A stretch of DNA of 48,229 bases from Candidatus Hydrogenedentota bacterium (GCA_029556545.1 JAKQEQ010000107.1:1-48229), one strand, 5' to 3'. Counted from the first letter of the stretch, positions 23,487-32,117 are shown. Program-made: numbers and translations. The notes: a model not told the origin generated them from the sequence alone.

Positions 23487-25826
23487 TCAGGGCTTCAGCA
23501 ACGGGGCTAAGGTCCATTCCTGCGACAGTTTCTGCCCTTTGTGGTATGCGCCATAGATATTCATATCCTGAGGATCCGCCGCGCGCTCGTTCAATTCCCG
23601 GAGCATGGCTTCCTTCGAGGCGAATCCGCGCACGCTGATGTCCTTGCTCTTGTTGGCGTAGACGACGACCCAGTCCGCCGCGAACTTATCGACCTGGGCG
23701 GTCTCGACGGCCTTGTCCAGCACCCACTGCTCGACGCCGGGATACTGCTTGAGCGTGTCGGGGTTCGCGGCCTGGACTGCGAAGATGGGGGCCAACACGA
23801 GGGAGATAACGCACATGAGCTTGATGAGGATGTTGATCGAGGGGCCGACGGTGTCCTTGAGCGGGTCGCCGACGGTGTCGCCCACGACGGCGGCTTTGTG
23901 CGCCTCGGAGCCTTTGCCGCCGAAGTGGCCTTCCTCGATGTACTTCTTGGCGTTGTCCATCGCGCCGCCGCTGTTGGCGGTCTGGATGCCGAGCATGACG
24001 CCGGTGACGATGGCGCCCACGAGCATCCCCGCGAGCCCGGCGGCGCCGAGGGCGACGCCGATGATGACGGGAAAAACGATAGCCAGCAGGCCCGGAAGAA
24101 TCATGCCGCGGATGGCGCCCGCCGTGGCGATGTCGACGCACTTGGTGCTGTCTGGGTGTACATCCTCCCGTCCTTCGCGGAGGCCGGGAATGTCGCGGAA
24201 CTGACGGCGGACTTCCTCGATCATGGCGTAGGCGCAGGTGCCGACGGCCTTGAAGAGCATGGAACTGAACAGGAAGGGCAGCATGCCGCCAATGAGGATG
24301 CCCGCGAGGATTTTCGGTTCGAGCAGGGTCACGTGATCGGGTTTCAGGTTGGCCGCCAGCATGAACGCGCTCAAGAGGCCGATGGCCGCGAAGGCCGCGC
24401 TGCCGATGGCGAACCCTTTGCCGATGGCCGCGGTCGTGTTGCCGACCGCGTCCAGGTTGTCCGTAATCTTCCGCACGCCGGGATCGAGATGCGACATCTC
24501 GGCGATGCCGCCCGCGTTGTCCGCGATGGGACCATAGGAGTCCACGGCGACGACCATCCCCGTGGTGGCGAGCATGCCCAGCGCGGCGATGGCGATGCCG
24601 TACATGCCGGCACAGTAGTATGCCCCCACGACGGCCAACGCCAACACCAACGCGGGCAGCGCGGTGCTCTGCATGCCGATGGCGGTCCCGCCCGTCACCG
24701 CGATGGCGGGGCCGGACTGGGCCTCTTCGGCCAGTTTCTGCACGGGGCGGTACTTGCCGGAGGTGAAGTACTCACTGACGAATCCGATGGCCGCGCCGGC
24801 GGCGATGCCGAAGATGCAGGCCAGGGCGGGTCCCCACCAGGCGTATTCGACGTTGTCCAACTTGAAACTGGAACCGAAGAGCCACGCATAGGCCAAGACG
24901 CCGAGGATGCAGAGCCCGGCGCTGATGTAGGTGCCGTTCATCAGGGCCTGCTGCGGGTTGGATTGCGCGTATTTCTTGACGTACAGGACGCCGAGAATGG
25001 ACGCCACGATGCCGATGGCCGCCGTCATGAAGGGGAAGGCCTGCACGTAGCCGCTGCCGCCCGCCAGGGGCACGATGACGAACGCCACGGCGAGGCTGGC
25101 GATAATGGACTCGACGTAGGATTCGAGCAGGTCCGCGCCGAGGCCGGCCACGTCGCCGACGTTGTCGCCGACGTTATCCGCGATGACCGCCGGATTGCGC
25201 GGGTCGTCCTCGGGGATGCCCGCCTCGACCTTGCCCACGAGGTCGGCGCCCATATCCGCGCCCTTGGTGTAGATGCCGCCGCCCGAGCGGGCAAAGAGCG
25301 CCACCAGGGATGCGCCCATGGCGTAGCCGTTCACGATCTGGGATTCGCCCTCGAAAATGTAGTAGACGAGGACCAACCCGAGCAGGGCGATGCCGACCAC
25401 GCCAAGGCCCATGACCGCGCCGCCGCTGATGGCCACGTCCAGCGCCGCCTTGACGCCGCCGGACTCGGCCGCGGCGGTCGTGCGCGCGTTCGAGCGGGTG
25501 GCGATGTACATGCCCAGGAAGCCGGCGCAGGTGCTCGCGATAGCGCCGATGACGAAGGCGATGGAGGTGTTCCAGCCGAGGGGCAAATCGGGGCGCATGC
25601 TTCCGACGATGCCGATGGCGATGGCGAGCACCGCGACGGTGGTGAGGACGTAGCGGTACTCCCGCAGCAGGAACGCCTGCGCGCCTTCCTGGATGGCCCG
25701 CGAGAGGCGCGCCATGGTCTCGCTGCCTTGGGGCTTCGAGAGGACGTAGCGCGCGAGGTACACTACGAAGGCGAGCGCGAGTATACTCGCGCCCATGCTT
25801 ATTTTGAGGAATGGCAATTGCATCAT
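23487..25826 (-). CDS. hppA: membrane-bound ion-pumping pyrophosphatase
   Basis: This 779-residue integral membrane enzyme hydrolyses pyrophosphate and pumps cations. About 16 hydrophobic segments are present. The substrate-binding motifs 'DMGADLVGKVEAGIPEDDP' and 'NPAVIADNVGDNVGD' are intact. At the site that decides potassium dependence the sequence is 'GNTTAAIGKG' (about 465), with Ala and Gly rather than Lys and Thr, the signature of K+-dependent enzymes. 'GLGADLLESY' resembles Na+-pumping members, so Na+ transport is possible (inference). About 90 residues after the last membrane helix form a soluble charged tail ('VVVYANKSKDISVRGF') that most relatives lack. AGGAG lies 8 bases before the ATG. 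The gene follows acpP-fabF-rnc. Confidence 0.96.
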   Translation of the reverse strand: MMQLPFLKISMGASILALAFVVYLARYVLSKPQGSETMARLSRAIQEGAQAFLLREYRYVLTTVAVLAIAIGIVGSMRPDLPLGWNTSIAFVIGAIASTCAGFLGMYIATRSNARTTAAAESGGVKAALDVAISGGAVMGLGVVGIALLGLVLVYYIFEGESQIVNGYAMGASLVALFARSGGGIYTKGADMGADLVGKVEAGIPEDDPRNPAVIADNVGDNVGDVAGLGADLLESYVESIIASLAVAFVIVPLAGGSGYVQAFPFMTAAIGIVASILGVLYVKKYAQSNPQQALMNGTYISAGLCILGVLAYAWLFGSSFKLDNVEYAWWGPALACIFGIAAGAAIGFVSEYFTSGKYRPVQKLAEEAQSGPAIAVTGGTAIGMQSTALPALVLALAVVGAYYCAGMYGIAIAALGMLATTGMVVAVDSYGPIADNAGGIAEMSHLDPGVRKITDNLDAVGNTTAAIGKGFAIGSAAFAAIGLLSAFMLAANLKPDHVTLLEPKILAGILIGGMLPFLFSSMLFKAVGTCAYAMIEEVRRQFRDIPGLREGREDVHPDSTKCVDIATAGAIRGMILPGLLAIVFPVIIGVALGAAGLAGMLVGAIVTGVMLGIQTANSGGAMDNAKKYIEEGHFGGKGSEAHKAAVVGDTVGDPLKDTVGPSINILIKLMCVISLVLAPIFAVQAANPDTLKQYPGVEQWVLDKAVETAQVDKFAADWVVVYANKSKDISVRGFASKEAMLRELNERAADPQDMNIYGAYHKGQKLSQEWTLAPLLKP

Positions 25827-25890
25827 GCCGGCGGTCTCCTATCCGTTAAATCGCACCATACCAAATCCTACCTACCGCTAAGTCTACAAC

Positions 25891-26607
25891 TCAGTCAAAG
25901 CGATGGCCTTCTTGCTCGAGCGCCGCCCGCGCCGCCTGCTGCTCCGCCTCCTTCTTCGTCGGGCCGTGGCCGCGCCCGGCAGGTTGGCCGTGTAGGACCA
26001 CTTCCACTTCAAATTCCTTGCGGTGGTCGGGCCCTTCCGAGCGCACCACCTCGAACCGGGGCAAGGGCATATGCTCCGCCTGGCAGTAATTCTGCAGGCG
26101 GGACTTGTAGTCCCACACACGCTCCTGCCGCAGCGCCTGGACGATTTCGTCGTCGAAGATGCGCACGACCAGCGCGCGCGCGGTCTCCCAGCCGCCGTCC
26201 AGGTAGACGGCGGCGATCAGCGCTTCGAGACAATCGGCCAACAACGCGGTGCGTTCCCGGCCGCCGCTTCGTTCCTCGCCCCTTCCGAGGCGAATTACCG
26301 GCGCCAATCCGAGCGCCTGTGCGACGCGGGCCACGCAACGACGATTCACGAGTCCGGCCCGCAGGCGGCTGTACTCGCCTGGGGTGCGGTCCGGCGCCAG
26401 TTCAAACAATCGATGCGCTATGGCCAACCCGAGCACCGCGTCCCCGAGAAACTCCAGTGCTTCATAATCGCCCGTTACTTCGCTGGACTCCGCGACCAGC
26501 GAAGCATGTGTCAACGCCCGTTCGAAGAGGGCGAAGTCATGAACGTTGATCCCCAGTCGGGCGGCCAATTCGCGCAACGCTGCACTCCGTACGTCGCGGT
26601 CATCCAT
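25891..26607 (-). CDS. rnc: ribonuclease III
   Basis: This 238-residue cytoplasmic endonuclease cleaves double-stranded RNA in rRNA and mRNA maturation. The catalytic domain has the signature 'YEALEFLGDAVLGL' (about 48-61) and the second acidic cluster 'ADCLEALIAAVYLDGG'. The C-terminal double-stranded RNA-binding domain (about 165-235) shows 'DYKSRLQNYCQ', 'GPDHRKEFEVEV' and 'GPTKKEAEQQAARAAL'. Length is standard. The start overlaps the fabF stop by 8 bases, indicating translational coupling in the common acpP-fabF-rnc order. Confidence 0.97.
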   Translation of the reverse strand: MDDRDVRSAALRELAARLGINVHDFALFERALTHASLVAESSEVTGDYEALEFLGDAVLGLAIAHRLFELAPDRTPGEYSRLRAGLVNRRCVARVAQALGLAPVIRLGRGEERSGGRERTALLADCLEALIAAVYLDGGWETARALVVRIFDDEIVQALRQERVWDYKSRLQNYCQAEHMPLPRFEVVRSEGPDHRKEFEVEVVLHGQPAGRGHGPTKKEAEQQAARAALEQEGHRFD

Positions 26608-27829
26608 AGTTCTTGAAGATTATGGATGCGTTATGACCGCCGAATCCTAACGAATTTGACATGGCGAATGCAACGCGAGCTTCCCGGGCCTGGTTGGCCA
26701 CCAGATTCAGGACGCACTCCGGGTCGGGCGTCTCGTAGTTGATATTGGGCGGGATAACGCCGTCCCGGATAGCCAGGAGGCACGCCACGGCCTCGACCGC
26801 GCCCGCGGCCCCGAGCAGATGACCGGTCATGGACTTGGTGGAACTGACCGGCGGCATGGCCTCGCCGAAGACGGTCCGCAGCGCGCGGCACTCCATCGGA
26901 TCGTTGTGCTGCGTACTCGTGCCGTGCGCGTTGTAGTAGTGAATGTCTTCCGGGTTCGCGCGCGCCTCGGCGAGCGCGACGCGCATGGCCTCCGCCGCGC
27001 CCGAGCCGTCTTCGCGGGGCGCGGTGATGTGGAAGGCGTCGCAGGTCTCCCCCATGCCGGCGACCTCGCCGAGAATCGTCGCACCGCGGCGACGCGCGTG
27101 ATCCTCGGCTTCGAGGACGAGCACGCCGGCGCCGTCGGAAAGCACAAACCCGTCGCGGTCCTTGTCGAAGGGTCGGCTCGCGCGGTCGGGCGCGTCGTTG
27201 CGCCGCGAGATGGCGCGCATCGCAGCGAACCCGGCGATGCCGAAGCGGGTCACGGAGGCTTCCGCGCCGCCCGCGAGCATGATGTCCGCCTTGCCCGTGC
27301 GGATGAGGCCCGCGGCGTCGCCGATGCAGTGCGTTCCCGTGGCGCATGCGGTGACCACGGCCTTGTTCGGGCCTTGAAGGCCGCGGCGAATCGCGATGAG
27401 GCCCGAGGCCATGTTCGCGACGCCTTTCGGCACCATCAACGGGGAAATGCGCTTCGGGCCGTGCAGGTGGAAGTTGACGCCCTCGTCATGAATGGTCTCG
27501 ATGCCGCCGATGCCTGAACCGACGAGCACGCCGCAGCGATAGGGGTTCTCCGCGTCGATTTCGAGGCCGGACTGTTTCCAGGCCTGGTCGGCGGCCTCGA
27601 TGGCGTAGACCGAATAGCGGTCCGTGCGGCGGAGGTCCTTGCCGGTCATGCCTTCGGGCACGACCTCTTCCACGACGCCGCCGAAGCGCGCGGGCAGGTC
27701 AGCGGTCTCGAAATGGGTGATGGCGCGGATGCCGGAGCAGCCCGCGCACAGCGCTTCCCAGAACGCGGCGACGGTGTTTCCCACGGGCGACACCACGCCC
27801 ATCCCGGTTACAACGACCCTCGTAATCAT
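26600..27829 (-). CDS. fabF: 3-oxoacyl-ACP synthase II
   Basis: This 409-residue enzyme extends fatty acids by condensing malonyl-ACP with acyl-ACP. The catalytic cysteine is C162 in 'VVTACATGTHCIGDA'. The two histidines are in 'NAHGTSTQHND' and 'KSMTGHLLGAAGAVE'. The N-terminus 'VVVTGMGVVSPVGN' and C-terminal 'SLGFGGHNASIIF' are typical of FabF. GGAGG lies 4 bases before the ATG. It follows acpP by 132 bases and overlaps rnc. Confidence 0.97.
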   Translation of the reverse strand: MITRVVVTGMGVVSPVGNTVAAFWEALCAGCSGIRAITHFETADLPARFGGVVEEVVPEGMTGKDLRRTDRYSVYAIEAADQAWKQSGLEIDAENPYRCGVLVGSGIGGIETIHDEGVNFHLHGPKRISPLMVPKGVANMASGLIAIRRGLQGPNKAVVTACATGTHCIGDAAGLIRTGKADIMLAGGAEASVTRFGIAGFAAMRAISRRNDAPDRASRPFDKDRDGFVLSDGAGVLVLEAEDHARRRGATILGEVAGMGETCDAFHITAPREDGSGAAEAMRVALAEARANPEDIHYYNAHGTSTQHNDPMECRALRTVFGEAMPPVSSTKSMTGHLLGAAGAVEAVACLLAIRDGVIPPNINYETPDPECVLNLVANQAREARVAFAMSNSLGFGGHNASIIFKNYG

Positions 27830-27961
27830 CGGTCCTCCTGGCCTGTTGCGGGGGCGTCCGCTTTGTCTGCAAGAGAAGGGCCCGATTCACCCACGCGCGG
27901 CGAACCGGGCTCTTCCAAGTTCCTCCATATCTATATGCAGCGTCTCGGACGAGACGCGATG

Positions 27962-28207
27962 TTACGCCCGCATCTTCCCTTCAATATAACGGATGGCGTC
28001 GCCCACGGTCTCGATTTGGTTGGCATCGTCGTCGATGTCAATGTTGAACTCTTCCTCGAGCGCCATGATGACTTCCGTGATGTCCAGGGAGTCCGCGCCC
28101 AAGTCATCCACAAATCGTGCGTTCTCCGTAACCTCCTCCGGCTGGAGTTCAAACTTCTCGACGATGATGCGCCGTACAGTGTCGGCGACGTTGACGTCTG
28201 TGGCCAT
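27962..28207 (-). CDS. acpP: acyl carrier protein
   Basis: This 81-residue acidic protein carries growing acyl chains on phosphopantetheine. The attachment serine is S40 in 'DDLGADSLDITEV'. The second of two nearby ATG codons is chosen because AAAGGAGG lies 9 bases before it and only 3 before the other, and 'MATDVNVADTVRR' fits the family. It is the first gene of the acpP-fabF-rnc unit, with a promoter about 145 bases upstream. Confidence 0.96.
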   Translation of the reverse strand: MATDVNVADTVRRIIVEKFELQPEEVTENARFVDDLGADSLDITEVIMALEEEFNIDIDDDANQIETVGDAIRYIEGKMRA

Positions 28208-28352
28208 ACGCATACACCTCCTTTCCGCGGCAATGTTTCGGGCCGGCCCGTGCGACGGCACTCCGCCCCCGCCATCATCCGAACTTGATGCTCGCAGTTC
28301 CCGTCTACGAAATGAGACACAGGCCAATCCCTGACCGGCACACACTGGGCGA

Positions 28353-28382
28353 AGTATAGCAGAAGAAGCGAAGTCTTGTCCA
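28353..28382 (-). promoter_or_regulatory. promoter of acpP-fabF-rnc
   Basis: TGGACA (28377-28382) and TATACT (28353-28358) lie 18 bases apart on the minus strand, each one base from consensus, with a TGC just before the -10 box. The leader to acpP would be about 140 bases. Confidence 0.55.
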
Positions 28383-28494
28383 CGCATTCGCGGAACGCAT
28401 TCGCGGAGGGCGCTCCCCGCCCCGTCAGTGTGCGCCGGCTTCCGATTCCCCGCGGCAGCACGGGTTCGTCTTCACCTGAAGGGGGCTGCGCGGA

Positions 28495-29802
28495 TCATGC
28501 CGGGCCGGGGCAGAAGCCGTCTTCGCCGTCCGGGCACGGATGGTAGCCGCCGGGAGTGTTGTAGAACTGGATGAGTCGGAGCAGTTCGGTCAACGCGATG
28601 CGCCAATCGGGAAACCGGTAGTCGCTGTCGTGGTGGCGGCAGCCTTGGTCTCCCACACCGGGGTCATAATCGTCTTCCGTGCACGGCTCGCAGTGCAGCC
28701 CGTCCGAATTGTAGAACTGAATCACCCGGAGCAATTCGTTCAGTGAAATCTCGCGGTCCGTGTCCTTGTCCGCGCTGTGGTAGTACCGTTGCGGCGCGGG
28801 TTCGCCCTCGCCTTCCCCTTCCGTAGCGGCGGGCTCATAAACCCAAACGTCGCTCAGATTCGTATTTCTATTTGCACCGGCAATAACCCAAAGTGTGTCT
28901 TGATAGACCACGGCGCTATGCCCGCTACGGCCACGCCACGGCGCCTGATCCGTAACTTGCTCCCACGTGGCGCCATCATCGGAAACCCACACATCATTCA
29001 GCGCCCGATGACCATCGTAACCGCCCAAGAGCCATAGCTTGTCCTGAAACACTACACAGGCGTGGCCGCTGCGAGGACACCATGGTGCGCCGGATGTGGC
29101 CTCAACCCACGTCTCGCCGTCTTCGCTGTACCAGACGTCGTTCAGCGGTTCAAAATCGGCAAAGTCTATCGGTTCCTCCGATGCGGTGACGCCCCCGATA
29201 ACCCATAGTCTGCCCGCAAATACTAGTCCCACACTGTCGAACCTGGGTTGCCACGGTACTGGAAATATCGCGGGAAACCAATTCGCGTCTTCGACCTTCA
29301 GTATGTCGTGCAGTAAGAACGTTGCAGACCCGTATTCGTCCCCCTCCGGTTCATAATAGTACTCGTCGATATATTGCCCGGTGAATAGCCACAACGCTCC
29401 TGCAAACGACACAGCCTTGTGCATGAGCAACCCATTGCCGTAGTACCAAAGCGATCCATTGGCGTTCCACTGGATTCCGTCGGAACTTACAAAGACGCGG
29501 TCATTCGAATAGCCCGCGCCCATAAGTACAAACGATCCAGCATGAGTGGATAACGAATATCCTGGGGATACTTTCCAAAAGCCAGGCCAGATGTATGCAG
29601 ACCGCCAGACCGTACCATCACTTAGGTAGAGGAGGCTATTGGTTCTCGCTAGCCATAGCTTGTCGCTGTGAACAAGTCCGATCTCATATGAATCTCTCGA
29701 GGGGCTCAGATTCGTATGTACTTCCTGCCACGATGCGGAAGCTGAAACAGAAACCGTTACGATGCCAATCAAACAGAAGATTGGGCTCAATATGTATCCC
29801 AT
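28495..29802 (-). CDS. secreted kelch-propeller protein with LLRxIQFYN C-terminal repeats
   Basis: This encodes 435 residues. The ATG at 29802 has GGAGG 8 bases upstream and gives a signal peptide ('YILSPIFCLIGIVTVSVSASA'). The body (about 25-335) is a kelch-type beta-propeller; clear blades are 'RFDSVGLVFAGRLWVIGG', 'RSGHACVVFQDKLWLLGGYDG' and 'RSGHSAVVYQDTLWVIAGANR', each joined by 'LNDVWYSEDGETW'-type strands. A short 'EGEGEGEP' linker follows. The last 85 residues hold two copies of an acidic helix unit ('ISLNELLRVIQFYN' and 'IALTELLRLIQFYN') separated by a cysteine-containing segment. The acidic positions before each helix recall dockerin or EF-hand loops, but the spacing differs. A closely similar tail ends the gene at the right edge of the window. 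The binding partner is unknown. Confidence 0.88.
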   Translation of the reverse strand: MGYILSPIFCLIGIVTVSVSASASWQEVHTNLSPSRDSYEIGLVHSDKLWLARTNSLLYLSDGTVWRSAYIWPGFWKVSPGYSLSTHAGSFVLMGAGYSNDRVFVSSDGIQWNANGSLWYYGNGLLMHKAVSFAGALWLFTGQYIDEYYYEPEGDEYGSATFLLHDILKVEDANWFPAIFPVPWQPRFDSVGLVFAGRLWVIGGVTASEEPIDFADFEPLNDVWYSEDGETWVEATSGAPWCPRSGHACVVFQDKLWLLGGYDGHRALNDVWVSDDGATWEQVTDQAPWRGRSGHSAVVYQDTLWVIAGANRNTNLSDVWVYEPAATEGEGEGEPAPQRYYHSADKDTDREISLNELLRVIQFYNSDGLHCEPCTEDDYDPGVGDQGCRHHDSDYRFPDWRIALTELLRLIQFYNTPGGYHPCPDGEDGFCPGPA

Positions 29803-29952
29803 TCCCGATACCTCCAAGTCTCTGCTGATCAATATTTGCGATAAAGGATCAAACAGCCCGAATTCTCATTCATCGCATTCACGAAAGCAGAGGTTTAGTT
29901 TTCAAACGGCTTCTTGCCAATTTTCTTCGTCCTGGCACCCGTATTGCAGGTC

Positions 29953-30300
29953 CTATAGCACCTCAAATTCGATGACGTCTTCTGGAATAGTCTCATCCTT
30001 CATAATACCTGCATAAGTAAGTAATCTTGCACCTTCTCGATATTGATATCCGGGCAGTACCCAGGGTCTTGGGGGACTCCCCGGGTCGGTGGGATCAAGT
30101 ATGAGGGCTGAGTCGCGCACAACCCACCGAATTGTGTGAGTACCTGAAGCAAGCGTTCCTTTTTGTATTGTATACGGATTGCTTATTCTTCCCCCCCTCT
30201 TCTTCATCGTCGAGTAACCACTCGACAACCAGAGAATGGGTCGCTGGCTGCCGAATAACAGCAGTGCATTCGACAGTTGTTTCCAAGACCTCGATTTCCG
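29953..30300 (-). pseudogene. broken gene fragment with a G7-run frameshift
   Basis: Protein-like sequence changes frame at a run of seven G (plus-strand C run, 30191-30197). Upstream of it one frame reads 'EIEVLETTVECTAVIRQPA' and 'HSLVVEWLLDDEEEGG'. Downstream the next frame reads 'RISNPYTIQKGTLASGTHTI' and ends 'IPEDVIEFEVL'. With six G the two join without a gap. The fragment looks like the C-terminal, Ig-like part of a secreted protein, but I do not recognise the family. Its upstream side abuts the 185-bp repeat at 30301, which may have disrupted it. A sequencing or assembly error in the G run is an alternative. Confidence 0.55.
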
Positions 30301-30485
30301 CTCGTTCCCAAGTTGCACTTGGGAATGCATCTTTCGCGCGAAGCTGCGCTTCCGAACAGGCAATGCGGCGGTGTTTCGGTCTGGCGCGCCTTCTGAATAA
30401 ACAGGCGGCACATGTGCGCGGGGAAGGGAGGGTCAAAGCAAAGCTTTTCCGAAAAACGCGTTCCCAAGTACAACTTGGAAACGAG
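30301..30485. mobile_element. MITE-like repeat with palindromic terminal inverted repeats
   Basis: The ends are inverted copies: CTCGTTCCCAAGT at 30301-30313 and ACTTGGAAACGAG at 30473-30485 (12 of 13 bases match). Each end is also a hairpin: TTCCCAAGT-TGC-ACTTGGGAA (30305-30325, perfect) and the same with one mismatch at 30461-30481. The 159 bases between encode nothing recognisable. I recall similar CCCAAG/CTTGGG palindromes dispersed in many uncultured genomes, but cannot check. Target-site duplication is not obvious. Confidence 0.6.
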
Positions 30486-30849
30486 CCCCAGGAGCTCACA
30501 AGCGCTCGTGGAAGCCGTATGGAACGGTTGAGCAGGCCCCGAACCCGAAAAACCATCGCGTTTCGCATGGTCTTCTCCCCCGGGTGAAACTACCCCCGGT
30601 CTCTTCTCGGCCCCTATAGCCGTATTCTCCGGCGGCCCTCGTGACTACCTGATTCCAGTTAAGCACAGGTGGTTCCCGTTGTCAAGGACATTCTTTGCGC
30701 ACTTGATCGTACATCCATAGCATGAGAAGATGAAGGATAATGGAATCGTTGGAGTTCCGGCGGTCGCATTCGGGAGAGGGGGCGAGAACGAGTACGAGAA
30801 CGAATGGGAGGCGGTGCGCGCCGCCCGGCGAGGACCCCTCCGACGCGCC
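30486..30849. other. intergenic stretch with a hexamer repeat
   Basis: No credible gene is seen. Minus-strand sequence at 30486-30568 can be read from an ATG ('MRNAMVFRVRGLLNRSIRLP') straight into the MITE-like repeat, and might be the old start of the broken gene, but this is weak. A hexamer repeat of the CGAGAA/CGAGTA type occupies 30783-30804, just before the ferredoxin promoter. Confidence 0.4.
30783..30804. repeat. CGAGAA/CGAGTA hexamer repeat
   Basis: Three and a half units of the same 6-base style as at 12722-12765. It lies about 45 bases upstream of the ferredoxin promoter. Confidence 0.55.
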
Positions 30850-30878
30850 TTGATATGGCCGCGCGGCGTTGCTAGAAT
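30850..30878 (+). promoter_or_regulatory. promoter of the ferredoxin gene
   Basis: TTGATA (30850-30855) and TAGAAT (30873-30878) are exactly 17 bases apart, about 85 bases before the start codon. Confidence 0.6.
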
Positions 30879-30962
30879 TCCCGAGGATCGCGGGGCCGGT
30901 TCGGGTCTATCCACCCGCCTGACTTCCAATTTGCCCCGGTGAAATCACAGGAGAATGTTCCG

Positions 30963-31298
30963 ATGGCGTTTATAGTCTGCGAACCTTGCATCAAGTGCAA
31001 ATACACCGACTGCGTCGATGTCTGCCCCGTGGCCTGTTTCCACGAAGGCGAGAACATGCTGGCCATCGACCCCGACGAGTGCATCGATTGCGGCGTCTGC
31101 GTCGACGAATGCCCCGTCAAGGCCATCTTCCCCGAGGATGAAGTCCCGGAGAAGTGGAAGGAATATATCGAACTCAACGCGAAACTCAGCAAGGAGTGGC
31201 CCGTCATCGAGGAAGGCAAGGACCCCCTCGATACCGCCGACGAGTTCAAGGACAAAGAGGACAAGCGCGACCTCCTCAGCCCCAATCCGGGCGGGTGA
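30963..31298 (+). CDS. fdxA: seven-iron ferredoxin (3Fe-4S / 4Fe-4S)
   Basis: This 111-residue electron carrier matches the Azotobacter FdI type in length and layout. Cluster ligands are '[14 protein letters not shown]' (about 9-22) and '[12 protein letters not shown]' (about 40-51); the second is a full CxxCxxCxxxCP. '[19 protein letters not shown]' is the usual long C-terminal tail. The ATG at 30963 has GGAG about 10 bases upstream. An in-frame ATG at 30939 would precede that site and is unlikely. Probably a single-gene transcript, with a strong promoter upstream and a hairpin downstream. Confidence 0.93.
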   Translation: MAFIVCEPCIKCKYTDCVDVCPVACFHEGENMLAIDPDECIDCGVCVDECPVKAIFPEDEVPEKWKEYIELNAKLSKEWPVIEEGKDPLDTADEFKDKEDKRDLLSPNPGG

Positions 31299-31370
31299 CC
31301 GCGTCCGTCGCGCGTACTGGGCCGGAGCGACGGCGACAGACGAGGCGAACCGCCCGTATTCTGATCAAAG

Positions 31371-31404
31371 CAAGACCCCGAGGCGCCTTGGCCTCGGGGT
31401 CTTG
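31371..31404. terminator. bidirectional hairpin between convergent genes
   Basis: A perfect 14-bp stem (31371-31384 with 31391-31404) and 6-base loop lie between the ferredoxin gene and the convergent small gene. Neither side has a long T run, so efficiency is uncertain. Confidence 0.65.
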
Positions 31405-31425
31405 AATGTTCGTTTGGTCCCCGAC

Positions 31426-31638
31426 CTACACCGGAACGGTAGTCGGCAGTTTTGTTACCTCGCCCTTCGTCAACAGGGCGTCCTTACTGTCGTAAATCAC
31501 GTACTTGTCGCAGCCCTCGTCTCGTGCGTCGTCCTCCACACATGCCTCGAACGCCTTACGCCAACCTTGCATCTCCTCCTGCTTCCACAGCCGGTCCTCA
31601 TGCCGATTCATCTTGTAGCGCCAGACTTTTCGACTCAT
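31426..31638 (-). CDS. small charged hypothetical protein
   Basis: This encodes 70 residues, begins 'MSRKVWRYKMNRHEDRLWKQ' and contains 'YVIYDSKDALLTKGEV'. GGGAG lies 8 bases before the ATG, which supports real translation. The composition is unusual for the window: many charged and aromatic residues, two cysteines. No signal peptide or known domain. It converges on the ferredoxin gene, with the hairpin at 31371-31404 between them. Function unknown. Confidence 0.6.
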   Translation of the reverse strand: MSRKVWRYKMNRHEDRLWKQEEMQGWRKAFEACVEDDARDEGCDKYVIYDSKDALLTKGEVTKLPTTVPV

Positions 31639-32117
31639 TGTGCATCTCCCTGGTTGCCTCTTGCCAAATTCGGAAGACCAAAGTATCGCCCTCCACGGTC
31701 CCCAAACCTCACGGGCGATAGACGATCATGAACCCTTATCCTAACAAATATGGTGAGCAATAGCAAGACCCGCCTTCCGGTTGACGCCGGGCGTCTCCTG
31801 GAGTAGACTGGTGGCCGATGCGAATGCGGTGCGCCGTCCTAAGGCACAGGCCGCCATGATCTTGTAGAGTACACATGCGGTTGCTCCGTCACAGACACCT
31901 CATGAACGCCGTCGGCAAAGACCGGGATGACGCCGCCCGTCGCGGCGAGGGAATTGCATTGTTTTGAAGCTGAATGGGGATATTTATAGGTGTTTTAGTG
32001 GTTATTCGTTGGTTTATGTGGCATGTGACGGCGCGATAATTGTGCGGGAAACAACGAAGCCTGGAAGGATGCCGCTTGATCTCGCATGAGCGCCGTCGTC
32101 GCACCGGGGAGGTAGCC
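31639..32117. other. intergenic stretch
   Basis: No gene is supported in these 479 bases. The part at about 31950-32020 is markedly AT-rich and probably holds the promoter of the oxidoreductase gene, but no clear -35/-10 pair could be fixed. Confidence 0.4.

Noticed and set aside
23541-26549. A 1002-codon open frame on the plus strand across hppA and rnc
   Set aside because: It mirrors two clear genes, has histidine/aspartate-rich repetitive translation and no start signal. It is an artefact of codon bias.
30204-30568. Open frames inside and across the MITE-like repeat
   Set aside because: They read through the palindromic ends ('FPSCTWERVF', 'FPSATWERA') and have no domain. They are by-products of the repeat.
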